From NCBI RefSeq assembly GCF_023053635.1, contig NC_086172.1, forward strand, positions 26,193,501 to 26,257,500: a DNA stretch of 64,000 nucleotides. The letters run 5' to 3'. The stretch's first letter is position 1. Each line of letters opens with the position of its first letter. The notes beneath the pieces are model-generated. The model was given only the letters and a program-made list of their open reading frames with translations. It was not told the origin of the DNA and made no database searches. Made by a program: the position numbers and the translations under genes. This DNA comes from Elgaria multicarinata webbii (Eukaryota > Chordata > Lepidosauria > Squamata > Anguidae). This document shows, one piece after another, positions 42,135 through 53,697 of this stretch.

Positions 42135-42470
42135 TATACTGCTGCATATTGAAAATCGATTCTGTAGCAGTGAACATAAAAATAAATAGTAAAAAGATTA
42201 AAACAGCGTATTAAAATTGTTCTTTTTAAAACAGAATGCCAATAAAACCCATTGCTGGTTAGTTAAAGAATGCCTTCTGGAAAAGAACTGTTTTCAGGAG
42301 GCATCGGAAGCAGCACAGTGTTGGCACCTGCCTGACCTCCAGGGGCAGGGAATTCCAAAGAAAAGGGGCCACCTCACTGAAGACTCTTCTTCTGGTAGAC
42401 TCCAATGGGGCCATAGGTCCATGTGGAACCACCAGGAGCAGGCCCTCTCAGTGACCAGGCAGGTTGGTAA
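42135..42470 (-). mobile_element. L2-like LINE 3' fragment
   Basis: It shares TTTTCAGGAGGCATCGGAAG, CAGGGGCAGGGAATTCC, GGGGCCACCTCACTGAAG and GTCCATGTGGAACCACCAGG, in the same order, with 36490-36845. Confidence 0.6.
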
Positions 42471-42474
42471 GGGA

Positions 42475-42620
42475 GAAAAGCGCTGTCTCAGGTGGCCTTC
42501 AATCCAGGCATTGATCAGACCAAGGCATGCTTTGCTTCAGCAAGGTGCTTTAATCCAATGCCATGTCATCACCATCGTAGTTACCAGGTCAATCCCTTCT
42601 AGCCTTTGGTCTCTGCATTT
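42475..42620 (-). mobile_element. Unclassified SINE/LINE-tail repeat, copy 1
   Basis: AGGTGGCCTTCAATCCAGGC, ATTGATCAGACCAAGGC, ATGCCATGTCATCACCATC and TACCAGGTCAATCCCTTCTA match 43345-43475 in order. Family not identified. Confidence 0.55.
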
Positions 42621-43285
42621 TTACTTGTAAAAATGTAAAGACAATGGGTTCAGTCCAATGGGGGCCTTGCGCTGATGCCCCAGGTTCATCAGTGGTGGCA
42701 TGTGCCATGATTTAAATAAGCCATTTTGTCTTAAATAGGCTACTGAGGCTTATTTTCATAAAGTAAACCAAGTCAAAAACATGTACTTCCCTTACGTTGG
42801 TTAGATCTGAGGAAAAAAAATAAAGGTACTGAAAACTGTTGACACACTAACTAATTTTAGCCACCCAAGGAGCTGTGCGTGACATGCTGACCACCGCTCA
42901 TCTATTTCAACACAGTTCAGCTCTCTTCTACTATGGTTGTTGGGGCTCTTTCAGATTTTCTGTCACTATTTATTTCCATTTCAATGACATATATGTGTTC
43001 TGTCACATACTTGCTTGGGATAATTACTTGAAAAACATTAATTACAACTTTGAAACTGCCAAGCTTGCGTAATATTGTATTTGCAATTGGCATGCATTCT
43101 TTTTTTACTAATTAACTTAAGATATAGAAAATTTTCCACAGGAAAATAAATCACTAGAAAAGGTTCTGTGCTAGAAAATATTCAGCCCCACATCCTTGAA
43201 CCCAAGCCAGATAATTCAAGATGTTTGTGTAAGAAAACCCAGAGTAGTGCATCTTCAGATTACCCTAAAGTAAGTACGCAACGAT
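42621..43285 (+). other. HYCC2 5' intron, unassigned
   Basis: Nothing recognised. Confidence 0.35.
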
Positions 43286-43287
43286 TT

Positions 43288-43478
43288 GTTTATTTAATAC
43301 ATTTATATTTCACCATCATGACATTCAAGGTGCTTCACATCAGTTTCCAGGTGGCCTTCTATCCAGGCATTGATCAGACTCACACTTGCTTAGCTTCATC
43401 AAGGTATCTTCATCCTATGCCATTTCATTACCATCGCAGTTATCATGTCAATCCCATCTAGCCTCTGGTCTCAACAAT
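43288..43478 (-). mobile_element. Unclassified SINE/LINE-tail repeat, copy 2
   Basis: It begins with a reversed tail (TTTATTTAATACATTTATAT, TTCACCATCATGACATTCAAG) and continues with the block shared with 42475-42620 (AGGTGGCCTTCTATCCAGGC). It is more complete than copy 1. Confidence 0.55.
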
Positions 43479-45369
43479 AGCTTTAGCTGGACAGTTGTGC
43501 TAAATAGTAAAGAGCGGGAGGCTGAAACCCTATCAAATGTACTCTGTCCTTTCCTTATTTCCATTGGAAATCGTACCCATGGATCCTGTTGGTTTGGCTC
43601 AACAGTGCTTTGGGGCTGATACCCATTTTGATTGGCAGTGTCAACAAAAGGCAGTGTTTCCCAAGGTATTTAGACAAGCAAGGGATTTTGCTGAACTGAG
43701 AAGAGTGAAATAGCCCTGTCTCATTTCATTGTTGTTGGCTGTGTCTTTGTTGCATAGGCATGATCTATGTATTTACAGGTATCTGCACATGTGGGAGAAC
43801 TCAGTGCCAGCTTCTAAGTATACCATACCTGCCTTACAAGTTGAAATGTGTATAAACTCTTCCCATATTAGTTGATTATGGGAGTGTGTGAGCACTCTTA
43901 TGAACAGAGATTGTAATGTATTGTAGTATGTATCTTAGAATGAAAACGCCTGCAGCCAAGTCTGCTTCTTTTAGATTGTCAAAGAGAATATATATGTGTG
44001 AGAGAGCAATACGGTTTAGTGGGTTTTTAATGGCTGAGTGGCAATTTGAATTTCCCCGTGTGGAGTTGGAGGAATTGTACAGACTGCATGTGGTTAAAGA
44101 ACTGGAAAATAAAATGTCATGTGAATAGCATCTTCTTGGCTCACGAGGGCAACTTCTGAAAACCAAAATTTGCCATGACCAGGGCAAGCTAGTTTCTGGG
44201 CCTACATGCAAGCTGAAGAATTAGAAAACAGTGGGCAGAAATTGTCCAGCAGTTGGCAGAAATATTTAGGGATCTTGTCGTGCAATGTGAGTTTATCACT
44301 GCTTCTTCTGCTACATAGTGCTTTACAGCCAGAGAGGTAGACCACATTTCTCAAGATCCTTCCAGTGTGGGGAAATTAAAATGCCAGGGGCAAATTGAAT
44401 AGCCTCATTTTCTCCCCACCCCCAAATCCCCTATTGTATGAAGTCACTGAAGAATAGTGGCCATATAGCACCAGTATCTGGCCATATAACACCAGATTTT
44501 AAGATGAGAAATAAAGTGACTATAGTTGGATGGGTATGTTGAAATTGATGTTTAGCATAAATGGCATACTCCAAAAAGTGAGTCTAAAATGACTGGAAGG
44601 TTAGAGAAAACTCACTTTATTTTGCCTTATTTTATCAGCATTTATTCTGACAGGCCTTGATGCATAATGAACTTTAAAGGGTTGGAAATCCTTTTTTTAG
44701 AAAATAGGAATGGTTCTATGAAGGAGAAGTGGCATGTTTGAGAACCATGGGAGTTGATTTTTAATTTGATGGAGCAATATTCAGTGTCATGTTAAGCATA
44801 AGAACAGCTGATTTTTGTTAAACGAGCTGACAAAAAATGGATTGGTAATCTGTCTTATTTTGCGTTGGTTGGTTAACGCACAGTAGCTGACGAGAGTTTT
44901 CAGGTTTCGTGTAGGATGACTGCATGGTGTTGTTTCTAGGGAAACTGGTGGTGGGAGCATGTAAAAAGGTAAAGAAATCTGTTCCCAAGATGAGTGCTTA
45001 AAAGCAGTACTTGGATCATATTGAGTTGGTCTACGAGATTTCCTGTGCATTGTCATGCCTTTACACCTATTTTCTTTCATTTAATTCTGCTTCAGAGCTT
45101 TAGAATGATGGGCTGTAATATTTCAAACATGGTTTATATTAAATTTGGTCATTTAGAGCATTTTACGCCAGCAGCTTTTAATCTGGTTGTACAGATGGAA
45201 AGGTTGCTGTAATTGAGCTTGTGAAAACATTTCCTATTTTGACTTGGTATAACTGCATCAGGCCACCCTTTCTGACTGTCCCCCTACACACTAATTACTT
45301 TGATTTAGAACATTTGCAGCTGTTCTTTGCATGCTGTTGGTGCCAAAAAATACAAAAAAAAAGATTAGT
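43479..45369 (+). other. HYCC2 5' intron, unassigned
   Basis: About 1.9 kb. The frames here are short and lack conserved features. No repeat is clearly recognised. Confidence 0.35.
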
Positions 45370-45377
45370 AGTTACAA

Positions 45378-45705
45378 TAGGGTGACCATATGAAAAGGAG
45401 GACAGGGCTCCTGTATCTTTAACAGTTGTATTGAAAAGGGAAGTTCAGCAGGTGTCATTTGTATATATGGGGAACCTGGTGAAATTTCTTCTTCATTACA
45501 ACAGTTAAAGTTGCAGGTGCCCTGCCCTCTTTTAAATCTGGCCACAGTATAGTTGCAGTATAGCTCCTTCAGCTTTAACTGTTGTGATGAAGAGGAAATT
45601 TCACCAGGTGTGACATGCATACAAATAACACCTGCGGAAATTCCCTTTTCTATAAAACTGTTAAAGATACAGGAGCCCTGTCCTCCTTTTCATAGGGTCA
45701 CCCTA
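45378..45705. mobile_element. hAT-like MITE, 328 bp, four-arm palindrome
   Basis: It is the second copy of the family at 25271. It begins TAGGGTGACCATATGAAAAG and ends with the inverted GTCACCCTA. The flanking 8-mers AGTTACAA (45370-45377) and AGTTACAT (45706-45713) differ by one base and fit a hAT-length target duplication. The internal GGAGGACAGGGCTCC, TTTAACAGTT and GAAATT blocks alternate in orientation as in the first copy. Confidence 0.8.
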
Positions 45706-45713
45706 AGTTACAT

Positions 45714-46890
45714 ACAGTTGTTGAACCACGCTTGTAAAAGAAAAGTATCTATGAATGAAAGTAGTGACTTTATATTATATAACTGTTATACTGTTATTAA
45801 CTATGGGATAGTCAGAAACCTAGGAACATTTTTTCCCTTCAGTTTATTAAGCATGGAGCTCTAATGGTGGGGGGAGGGAAGATAAGGGTGTTTTAAGAAT
45901 TTTTTGCAGGTGATCAGTAAACTTAGTCCCTCAGAAATCTGTGAAATGTTAAATGGAATCTCTTTAAGATCCTCTGGTTTTTATGACACTGTATCCGTTT
46001 TACAATGATGGTACTCAAATGCTTGGATTATTGCAAATAGTGCCTTACTGCGTACCATAAGAAGTATGGGTTGTTGCTGCCTTGAGGAACATGCAATTCA
46101 AACTTCATTAGTGGAAAAACAACAGATGGAGGGAGAGAGCATGGGGAATAACACTGGATGTGAACAAATGTACTTTTTATGTTTAAAGTTTAGCTTCGAC
46201 ATGTATCAGTATGTTTATTGTAGTAGACCAATGGATTTGAAACATGTACATAAAACAGAATGGATTAATCACCCTTAACTTGCTACACATTATTCTAAGC
46301 CATACTGTGGTTTGTTAAACTGTGTTCTGTCCCTGCTTTCTGAATTTGGAACTCTGGCTTGTTTCTCCCCCAGCAAACCAGAGTCATAATCGAGAGTTTA
46401 TGACTGGCTTATTGGGAGAGAGAGGTTATGGTCCCTCCCTCTAAAGGCAGCATGCCCACTTTATAGCTGCTGCTGATAGACCAAAGGGAGATTTAAAGGG
46501 ACAACAGTTGATCAAAGAGCTGTTGTGCAAAACTGCACGTACAAACGCTGTATCACTTAACTCTCCTGTGAATATCCTGACCCCACACAGATGCAGATAA
46601 ATGCCTTCCTGCTTGGGATGGAATTATCTTTCTGGAGATCTTTGTGTGAAACTCCAGATTACTACTTCATTGACCAAAAGTGACAGCTGGAAGTTATTTC
46701 CTGTTGCTATACATTCTCCGCACCTTCTCACTAATTCCAGTAGTTACTGATTATAAGCCTCAGGAACCAGGATTGTTTACATTGTTTGGACGAGATAACT
46801 CACCCTCAGTCCCAAGGTTGCCCCTCTGATTTGAGATGGGCTTTAAAAAATGTGCAACAACCTCAACCTTAAGAACTCCCAATTTCAGAA
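45714..46890 (+). other. HYCC2 5' intron, unassigned
   Basis: A weak foldback-like patch occurs at about 46295-46325 (CCATACTGTGGTTTGTTAAAC). Otherwise nothing is recognised. Confidence 0.35.
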
Positions 46891-46899
46891 GGTATCTCT

Positions 46900-49200
46900 G
46901 AATTCTGCATTTGCCATGTCTCAGGAAGCATCCTATTCCCAAGATCCACCCATGCCAAAAGAAGACACACTTGACTCCGAAGTGTCGGCTTCCCTGGTGT
47001 CTGTGTTCCAGAACATTCAGAAGATGGGCCCAGCAGTCATGAGCAAAGTTCTAGACAGATAAAGAGATGGGGATCTTCATTGATCACTGGATGAGCCTGG
47101 AATCTCAGCAATGATTCCAGAGCACTCTTCAGAATGATGTAGTTCTCACATGGATGTTAGATGAGATGTACTTATGGCTCTTCCATCATATTGCTGCCCA
47201 GTTCAAAGAGAAGATTAATGTATTGAACAAATAATTAAACAAATTAAAAATAAAGTCACCACCCATAACAAACACTCCAGAGTGGAACCCAGGATTATGC
47301 CCTTCTATAATAAACTGGCATCCATCTTACTGAATAGGAGAGATGTCACACCTATTTACATGGCCAGGAGTGGTATTCCCATGGCTGAGCAATGGCACTG
47401 AGTCAAGCAGATGGCTACTTCACACTTGGAAAGGTATTTTCATCTGCTCCAGGGACATCTGGCAACCCTGCTACGCTATCAAGACCACCACCTGCCAAAG
47501 TGCTTGCTCAGAGGTCCGCATAAAAAGCTATCCTATCTAAGCCCTCAGCTATGTGGATGGCACTGAACCTTTCCTGTCTGGTGCAGGACAATGTTTCTCT
47601 TTGGATTATTGGTAGGAGGGAACTAGCCCTCAACAGAAGCCCTCCCCCACCCCGCCATTCACCAGTACACCCATGAATGTCCTAACAATTCTAACACACC
47701 TAGCATTGAATTCCAGAGTACATGTTAGCATGCAAAGTGCACAGGTCAGTCTGCTCAGGACAATTCAGAGCAGAGGAGCTGAGCCACTAGCAGAACCTCT
47801 AGTCTACTGCATTCTTGAGACCACCATTGATGACGAAAATGCTTGTGACAGACCCACTTGCTGCCTTTCAGAACTGTCAACAGCTTCAGGCCTTGACAGG
47901 GCAGAGGAAAGAGAGTTCTTCCAGAAGGAGGAACAGGAGCTAGTGCAGAATATCCTGCTGGATTTGGATGGCAGCTTTATTAGTCTGATCGTGCAAGCCA
48001 GAGACCCCCTCCTGAAGAAGAGGTACTCATGGGAAGGCAGAGATATCCTAAATCTCTTCTCTTTTTTCCACATAGTGGAAGGAATGGTGGAAGAAGAGCT
48101 TGATGAGGAGGAAAATGGAGGAGATGCTGCCATGGGAGCCAGGCACAGACCCTGAGAACCTGCTGAGCTGCAGGAAGGGGCACCACTGACTAATGCTGAG
48201 AGGGCAATCTGTTTTGAGAAACAAAAGGGAAAAATTATAAGAGTGCAGTTGGTGAAGCACTTGATGAAGATCACAAGGGGGGAAAACTGCAATATTCCAG
48301 GGAGACTTAAAAGCACACAACGGGCTACATTCTTTTAATGGGGGGGGGGGGGAACACTACAGAAGCATCAGGACGTCTAGTCAGGTCCCTGGTAGGACTC
48401 CTTGAATGCCTTGGATTAAGCCTTTGAGAGACGCATGGCTCTCAGAACCCTCTGCTATGGCATGGCAAACCAATGTCTTGTATAGCAAATGCATTGCTAG
48501 ATTGGCCAGTGGGCCCACATGCCCCTTGACCAGCATCCTTTTCCTCACAGGTAGGCTACTTGCAGCAGCGGTACATGCAGACTCCCTATTATAATCTCCA
48601 CCACAGCCTCTGCTTAGGAAGCAACCCAACAAATTCCACCAGTCTGTACCTGAGCACCCTCCAGCTCCACCTTTCTCACTGCACCAAGTTGAACAGCGGC
48701 CACCACCACCACACCTCTTGCCATGTTTTGCAGCCCAGGTTTCCCAGCAGGACTTCTCTCCCTCTGCGCTGGAGCAACGTTTGCCCAGAGACTAGACAGG
48801 GGCTTGCTGAAGAGGGTGAAAGGTGGGATGGAGAATAGGAATGTCTCAGTTGGTGTGTTTCTGTAGAAAAAAGAAATGAAGTTATTATTCTGTTTCTATG
48901 GCTTGTGCATTATCAGGAATAGAATTTCTGCTACTTTTAAAATATAAAAGGAGCCACCCAACTGTTTGTAGAGGATTGATGATTCCTGCTCTTCCAAGGA
49001 AGACCGCAACAGAAAACATAACGTGGTTTGCCTCGAACTTATTTGTTCTGCAGTTGTTTGCACGAATAAAATGAAAATACCTCAGTTTTCCAGCACTGAA
49101 AAGAATGTTGCATTTGTTTCTTGTTCTGCCTTTTTTTGTTACAAATAAACATTTCTGTAAAGACATTTTTGCATCTTCAAAGCCTGTCGTCATGGTGCCT
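46900..49200 (+). other. Unrecognised coding-like block, possibly an old mobile element or retrocopy
   Basis: This 2.3-kb block has lower A+T and longer frames than the surrounding intron. The longest frame is 160 codons (47673-48155). It includes an acidic, helix-prone segment with REFFQKEEQELVQNILLDLD and EGMVEEELDEEENGGDAA. The earlier segment at 46850-47062 (70 codons) is serine- and acid-rich. A CAAATAAACATTT near 49141-49153 could be a polyadenylation signal at the distal end. I do not recognise any of these translations. It could be a decayed autonomous element, a processed copy of a host gene, or chance. A short G run lies at 48340-48352. Confidence 0.35.
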
Positions 49201-50035
49201 CCAGGTGGGCATCTAATAACCACCTGGGACCCCTTCCCAAGGTATTTTCTGGAGTGCCTGAAGACACCTTTTAGTTTTGAAAACAAATATCATTTTTAAA
49301 AACTTCACATGGCAGCATTTAAAAATGATTAGCACTATATCTTACTAGGGCAGGAGACTAGGGACACATTTTAGACTTTGGGACTACAATGAAAAATCAG
49401 GAGATGCCTGTGGTGAGGAGGCTCAGAGAGCATTGGCTATGGGACAGTATAGAAATGTACTAAACAAGTAATAAATTTTTTAAAATCAATCTATTCTGAC
49501 TTATTTTTTTGATTATCAAAGTTATCTATTCTGTTGTGTTGTCTTTCTGTTGTAACTGACTCTTCTGTTTTGCTTGGTGCTGCTTCATCACCACATAAAC
49601 ACAGAACTAAATTCCTATCCAGCCTGTCTCTCCACATCTGACTTTAGATAAAGAAATAAAAACTGAAAGTCAAGAACTTAGAAGAAGCAAGGGCTGGTAA
49701 TTAGTTTAGACAGAGCCATTTTCATGAAAAGAAAAACTGAACTTAATGCTCAAGTTTAATAGGTAATTCAATGTGTGAGAATCTTAATAGTCATTTATTT
49801 TATGAGACTATAAGTATAGTTTTAACATGTTTATGATAACATGTAATTCTACTTACGTTTTTAAATGAGTGAATTTTTGTATTTTCATTTTTGGGGGGGA
49901 AATCATTAATTTTTATCCACTCTGACCCCCACTACCCCAAGTTGTACAATAACTTCCCATTTTTAGAAAGGAAAGGAAAAACCAAGCTCAGAAGCTGTAG
50001 AAATCACCCTGCTACACCCTCTCTAAACTAAATTA
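49201..50035 (+). other. HYCC2 5' intron, unassigned
   Basis: AT-rich. Nothing recognised. Confidence 0.35.
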
Positions 50036-50039
50036 TAAT

Positions 50040-50385
50040 AAATTTATTTATTTATTTATTTTATTTATTTATTTAATTACATTTATATACCGCCCCACAG
50101 CCGAAGCTCTCTGGGCGGTTTACAACATTTAAAAATAGTAAACATTAAAAGTATACAATTTAAAAACACACACACACACACATAAAAACAGTATAAAAAC
50201 AACAGTATCTATTTAAAAACAACAATTGTGGGGTCCATTAAAAACAAACTTAACGTTGTTAAATGCTGTTAAAATGCTGTTAAAAAATGCCTGGGAGAAG
50301 AGAAAAAGTCTTGACCTGGCGCCGAAAAGATAACAATGTTGGCACTTGTTGAGGAAGAATCTGGTAGGAAACTCCATTAATCCCT
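50040..50385 (-). mobile_element. L2 LINE 3' end
   Basis: An (ATTT)n run, TATATACCGCCCCACAGCCG, AAGCTCTCTGGGCGGTTTAC and ACATTTAAAAATAGTAAACA, then a (CA)n insertion. It continues into GGCGCCGAAAAGATAACAAT, the reverse of the L2 ORF end at 15905-15925 (ATTGTTATCTTTTCGGTGCC). Confidence 0.85.
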
Positions 50386-50869
50386 AACCTAACACATTAA
50401 AAAACAACACATTAAATCCCACCTTGTGGACCATATCCACCCTGTCATCCTCCAACTCAGGACTTCTGAAGAATCCACTTTTTTCCAGCCAAGTTCAAAG
50501 CAAGACAAAGATGGTTGATTCAAGAAAAAGCAAACTGGCTCTCTCATGCGAAGCACAGTGCAAACTTTTAAATATATTAATACATTCCAACGAATTGGTG
50601 ACACATTACAGTGGTTTAAGTATCAAATTAACTTGCTGATGTGATAAAGGATGGAAAATTAATAACTTTGGCTGATCTAATAAGGAAAATAAGAACAAGA
50701 TGGTTTTCGTGGTTTCAGTATCTTCAGTTAAAGAGTTTTTCTCTCTGAGTCGGGGTGGGCTACCTTCTTCAGACTGAGAGCCAGATTCCATTTTGGAGAA
50801 GCTCTTGGAAACTGCATTCCAGTGGTAGATTGGGCCAGCCTTTCGGAATGAGGAGAAATGGCACAAAAA

Positions 50870-51400
50870 CATCCTAAACTTCTGGAAACTTCAATTAGTT
50901 CAAAATATGGCAGCCAGGCTGTATACCTAGGGGTGACCACATTACACCAGTTTTACAATCTCCACTGGCTGCCAATTAGTTTCCGGGTGAAGTATAAAGT
51001 GTTGGTTATTACCTTTATAGCCCTACATGGTTTGGGTCCAGGCTGCCTGCGGGATCGCCTTCTCTTGCACAATCCGCCCCTCACACTCAGGTGCTCTGGG
51101 AAGAATTTACTTCAGTCAGCCAAAATTAGGCTAACAGGTATTACCCAGAGGACCTTCTCTTCTGCTGCTCCCATACTGTGGAATGGCTTGCTAGAGGAGA
51201 TTTGTCAACTTAACTGTCTTTTAGCATTTAAGAAAGCTATAAAGACTGATCTAATCCAGCAGGCCTGTCCAGTGGAATTTTAGGATGTTTTAATGTATAT
51301 TATGTTTTTACTCAGTTTTATGTATTTTATACTTATTGTTGTTCCCCGCCTCGATCCAAACGGAGAGGCGGGTAAGAAATAATTTTATTATTATTATTAG
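50870..51400 (+). mobile_element. L2 LINE 3' end with ORF2 C-terminus
   Basis: Plus frame 50858-51283: ...NLHWLPISFRVKYKVLVITF, IALHGLGPGCLRDRLLLHNP, QRTFSSAAPILWNGLLEEI, FKKAIKTDLIQQACPVEF and stop. This is the classic L2 ORF2 C-terminal sequence and a close sister of the minus copy at 13823-14213. The 3' end GTTGTTCCCCGCCTCGATCC, GAGGCGGGTAAGAAATAAT is followed by a short (TTA)n tail at about 51385-51399. The last 140 codons are open. Confidence 0.9.
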
Positions 51401-52142
51401 CCAGAAAACCACCAAATCCTGGGGGTTAAGGGAAAGAGGGTGTGGGCTGGGGAAGGGGAAATGGCCACCTGGGAACTGGGGGGGGGCATAGATTTGGTCC
51501 CCAAAAGGACTGGTGTAGGCTACATGGCTGGAGTTCCCCATCCTTAATAAAGATAAAGAAATGTAGATAAAGAATGCCAAATCTGAAAAGATGATTAGTT
51601 AAAGATACAAAACTAAAACATTATCTCAGATATTAATTATAGCAGTTGAAGATAAAGGAATTAAGTTAAAATGGGAAAATATATTAGGCACGGAAATTTC
51701 TGTGGATCACTACAAATACTTTTTTAGAATGGACCTAAAATCTCCTTATTTTTTTAAACCTAAAATATATATTGTTGGTATATGGCAAAAATGTACCCTA
51801 ACGTTAGTAGCATTTGGAGGAAATCAATGAAGACTTCCTTCACTCGGTGGATTTGTTAAAATATTGGGGAATGGTTATATTCCTTCTCCTGTTTCTTCAG
51901 TAGCCCACTGAAAAGTAAGAAGCTAATGTAATAAAGCTGTGATAGTCCTACAGTGAGCAAAGGTGTTTGGGTTAAGCATGGGTTAAATAAAGCAGCATTA
52001 TATGTTGACCAGGTCATACTTTAACAAAATGATAGCTTCGTAATTGTAGAGAACTACTTAAATTATGACAGCCTTCTCTAAAAGTTTAAAAACTAGGTCA
52101 ATAGAAATGCTCTAAATTTGTTGCCAAATCTCCTTGATTATA
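51401..52142 (+). other. HYCC2 5' intron, unassigned
   Basis: No recognisable feature. Confidence 0.35.
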
Positions 52143-52144
52143 TA

Positions 52145-53695
52145 CACTACTGTGCTTAGACCACTCTGAAAAATCCATATGAAAGCTATTTATCTGAGCA
52201 GTAAGTGTTTATTTGTTTGAAAAAACATTATGTAACATTAAAGTAAACACAAAGAAACATTAACAAAACATTCTTGTGTTTTAAAATGAGTCAGCATTTT
52301 GTGTGGCCTCCCTTAGAATGTGAAACTGAAGCAATTTGCTTTGGTGGATTGTTGTGTATTTTTTCAAGTAGTCCTGCGGTAGATTCATCCAAGCTTCTTG
52401 CGGGATTTGCCATAAGTCTTCTTTTGACTTTGGCTGCTTTTTGTTCTTTTCCCTGTCTGAGTGATCTCGCATAGCTTCAGTTACGTTGAGGTTGGGGCTC
52501 TGAGGTGGCCAGTTTAATACTGTGAGTGTTCCATCTCCATACTTCCGCTCTAAGTAGGGATTGTTTGGGGTCATTATCGTGCTGAAAGGTTCCCCCCTCC
52601 CATCAGTCGTTTTCCTGAAGGTACAGCATGATGAATCAAGATCTGTTTATATTTCTCAGCAGTCATAATTCCATCGATTTTGACCTTGTGTCAAATCATT
52701 ACATTCCCATTATGGTAATGCTATATTCCTCTTGTGCTATTTACATCTCGTAGGACACACGATGACATTTGTTGTGGTATTTTGGACAATGTGGAATAAA
52801 AAGCAGGAAATAACACTATAAAAGCAGTATACGAAATGTGTAATGTATCTCAGTAGTTATCAGTGTACTTTAATACTCCTGTAAAGCAGTAGTGTAGCTC
52901 TCCTTCAGATCCCCTACACCGCCGGCTGAAATGCACCCCCAGACCATGACAGCTGCCACTGCGTTGCACAAAAGGCTGTAGACAGGCTTCAATGTACTTC
53001 TCGCCAACTCTTCTGACATATTGGCATCTTTGTGAACCAATGATTTCAAATTTGGACTCATTGTTCTGTAAGACTTTCTGCCACAGGTTGTCGCTCCATG
53101 CTTTATAGTCTTTTGCGTACTGCAATCTCTTCGGCTTGTTGTCTTTTTGCAAGAATGATTTCTTAGCTGCAATGTGCCCTACAAGACCATTTCTTGTAAG
53201 ACTTCTTCTCACGGTCGAAGCATGGTGCCACATGACTCTGCCAGATGTTGAGCAAGCACTTCACTGGATTTCCTTCTGTCCCTCAAGGTAGTGACGATTG
53301 TGTACTGTTCATCAGATACAGATAGCTTTTTGGGTCTTCCACTACATTGTCTGTCTTCAATTTGCCCAGTTTCTTCAAATTCCTTCATAAGAGCTTGAAC
53401 TCGATATCTTGAAAAAATACCTCATTATGTTGAATCAGGTGTGCTGGTGGAGGAATTCAACAAATACAGTACATGGAATGAACCTGTGCATGGAATGGCT
53501 GAGGTGCCTTGAGGAGAGGTTTGGGAAAGCCACCTCATAAGATATCAGTAACTTTTTGGAAAACACAAGGAATTCTTGTTACTTTTCAGTTGTATTGTTT
53601 ATTTGTATTTATTCTAATGTTATGTAGGGTTTTTCCGAGCAAATAAGTTTTAAACATAGTTTTCTTGGATTGCCTAAGACTTTTGAACAGTACTG
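52145..53695 (-). mobile_element. Tc1-like DNA transposon, inactivated
   Basis: The termini CACTACTG (52145) and CAGTACTG (minus strand from 53695) are inverted and flanked by TA dinucleotides (52143-52144 and 53696-53697), the Tc1/mariner signature. The length is 1.55 kb. Minus-strand translations show a Tc1 transposase in order: ...EFEETGQIEDRQCSGRPKKL (about 53390-53330), TVRRSLTRNGLVGHIAAKKS, KVLQNNESKFEIIGSQ, YVRRVGEKYIEACLQP and VLNWPPQSPNLNVTEA (about 52520). The pieces are in different frames, so several frameshifts separate them. The aspartate of the usual W-S-D-E-S-K-F block is Asn here, and the D of the S-P-D-L-N block is also Asn. It cannot encode active transposase. Confidence 0.9.
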
Positions 53696-53697
53696 TA

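Noticed and set aside
47804-48316. Minus-strand frame of 170 codons
   Set aside because: It is serine-rich, antisense to the acidic plus-strand frame, and has no recognised motif. It is likely a mirror of GAG/GAA-rich codons.
50858-51283. 141-codon plus-strand frame as a host gene
   Set aside because: It is the L2 ORF2 C-terminus, with a near-identical sister on the minus strand at 14201-13932.
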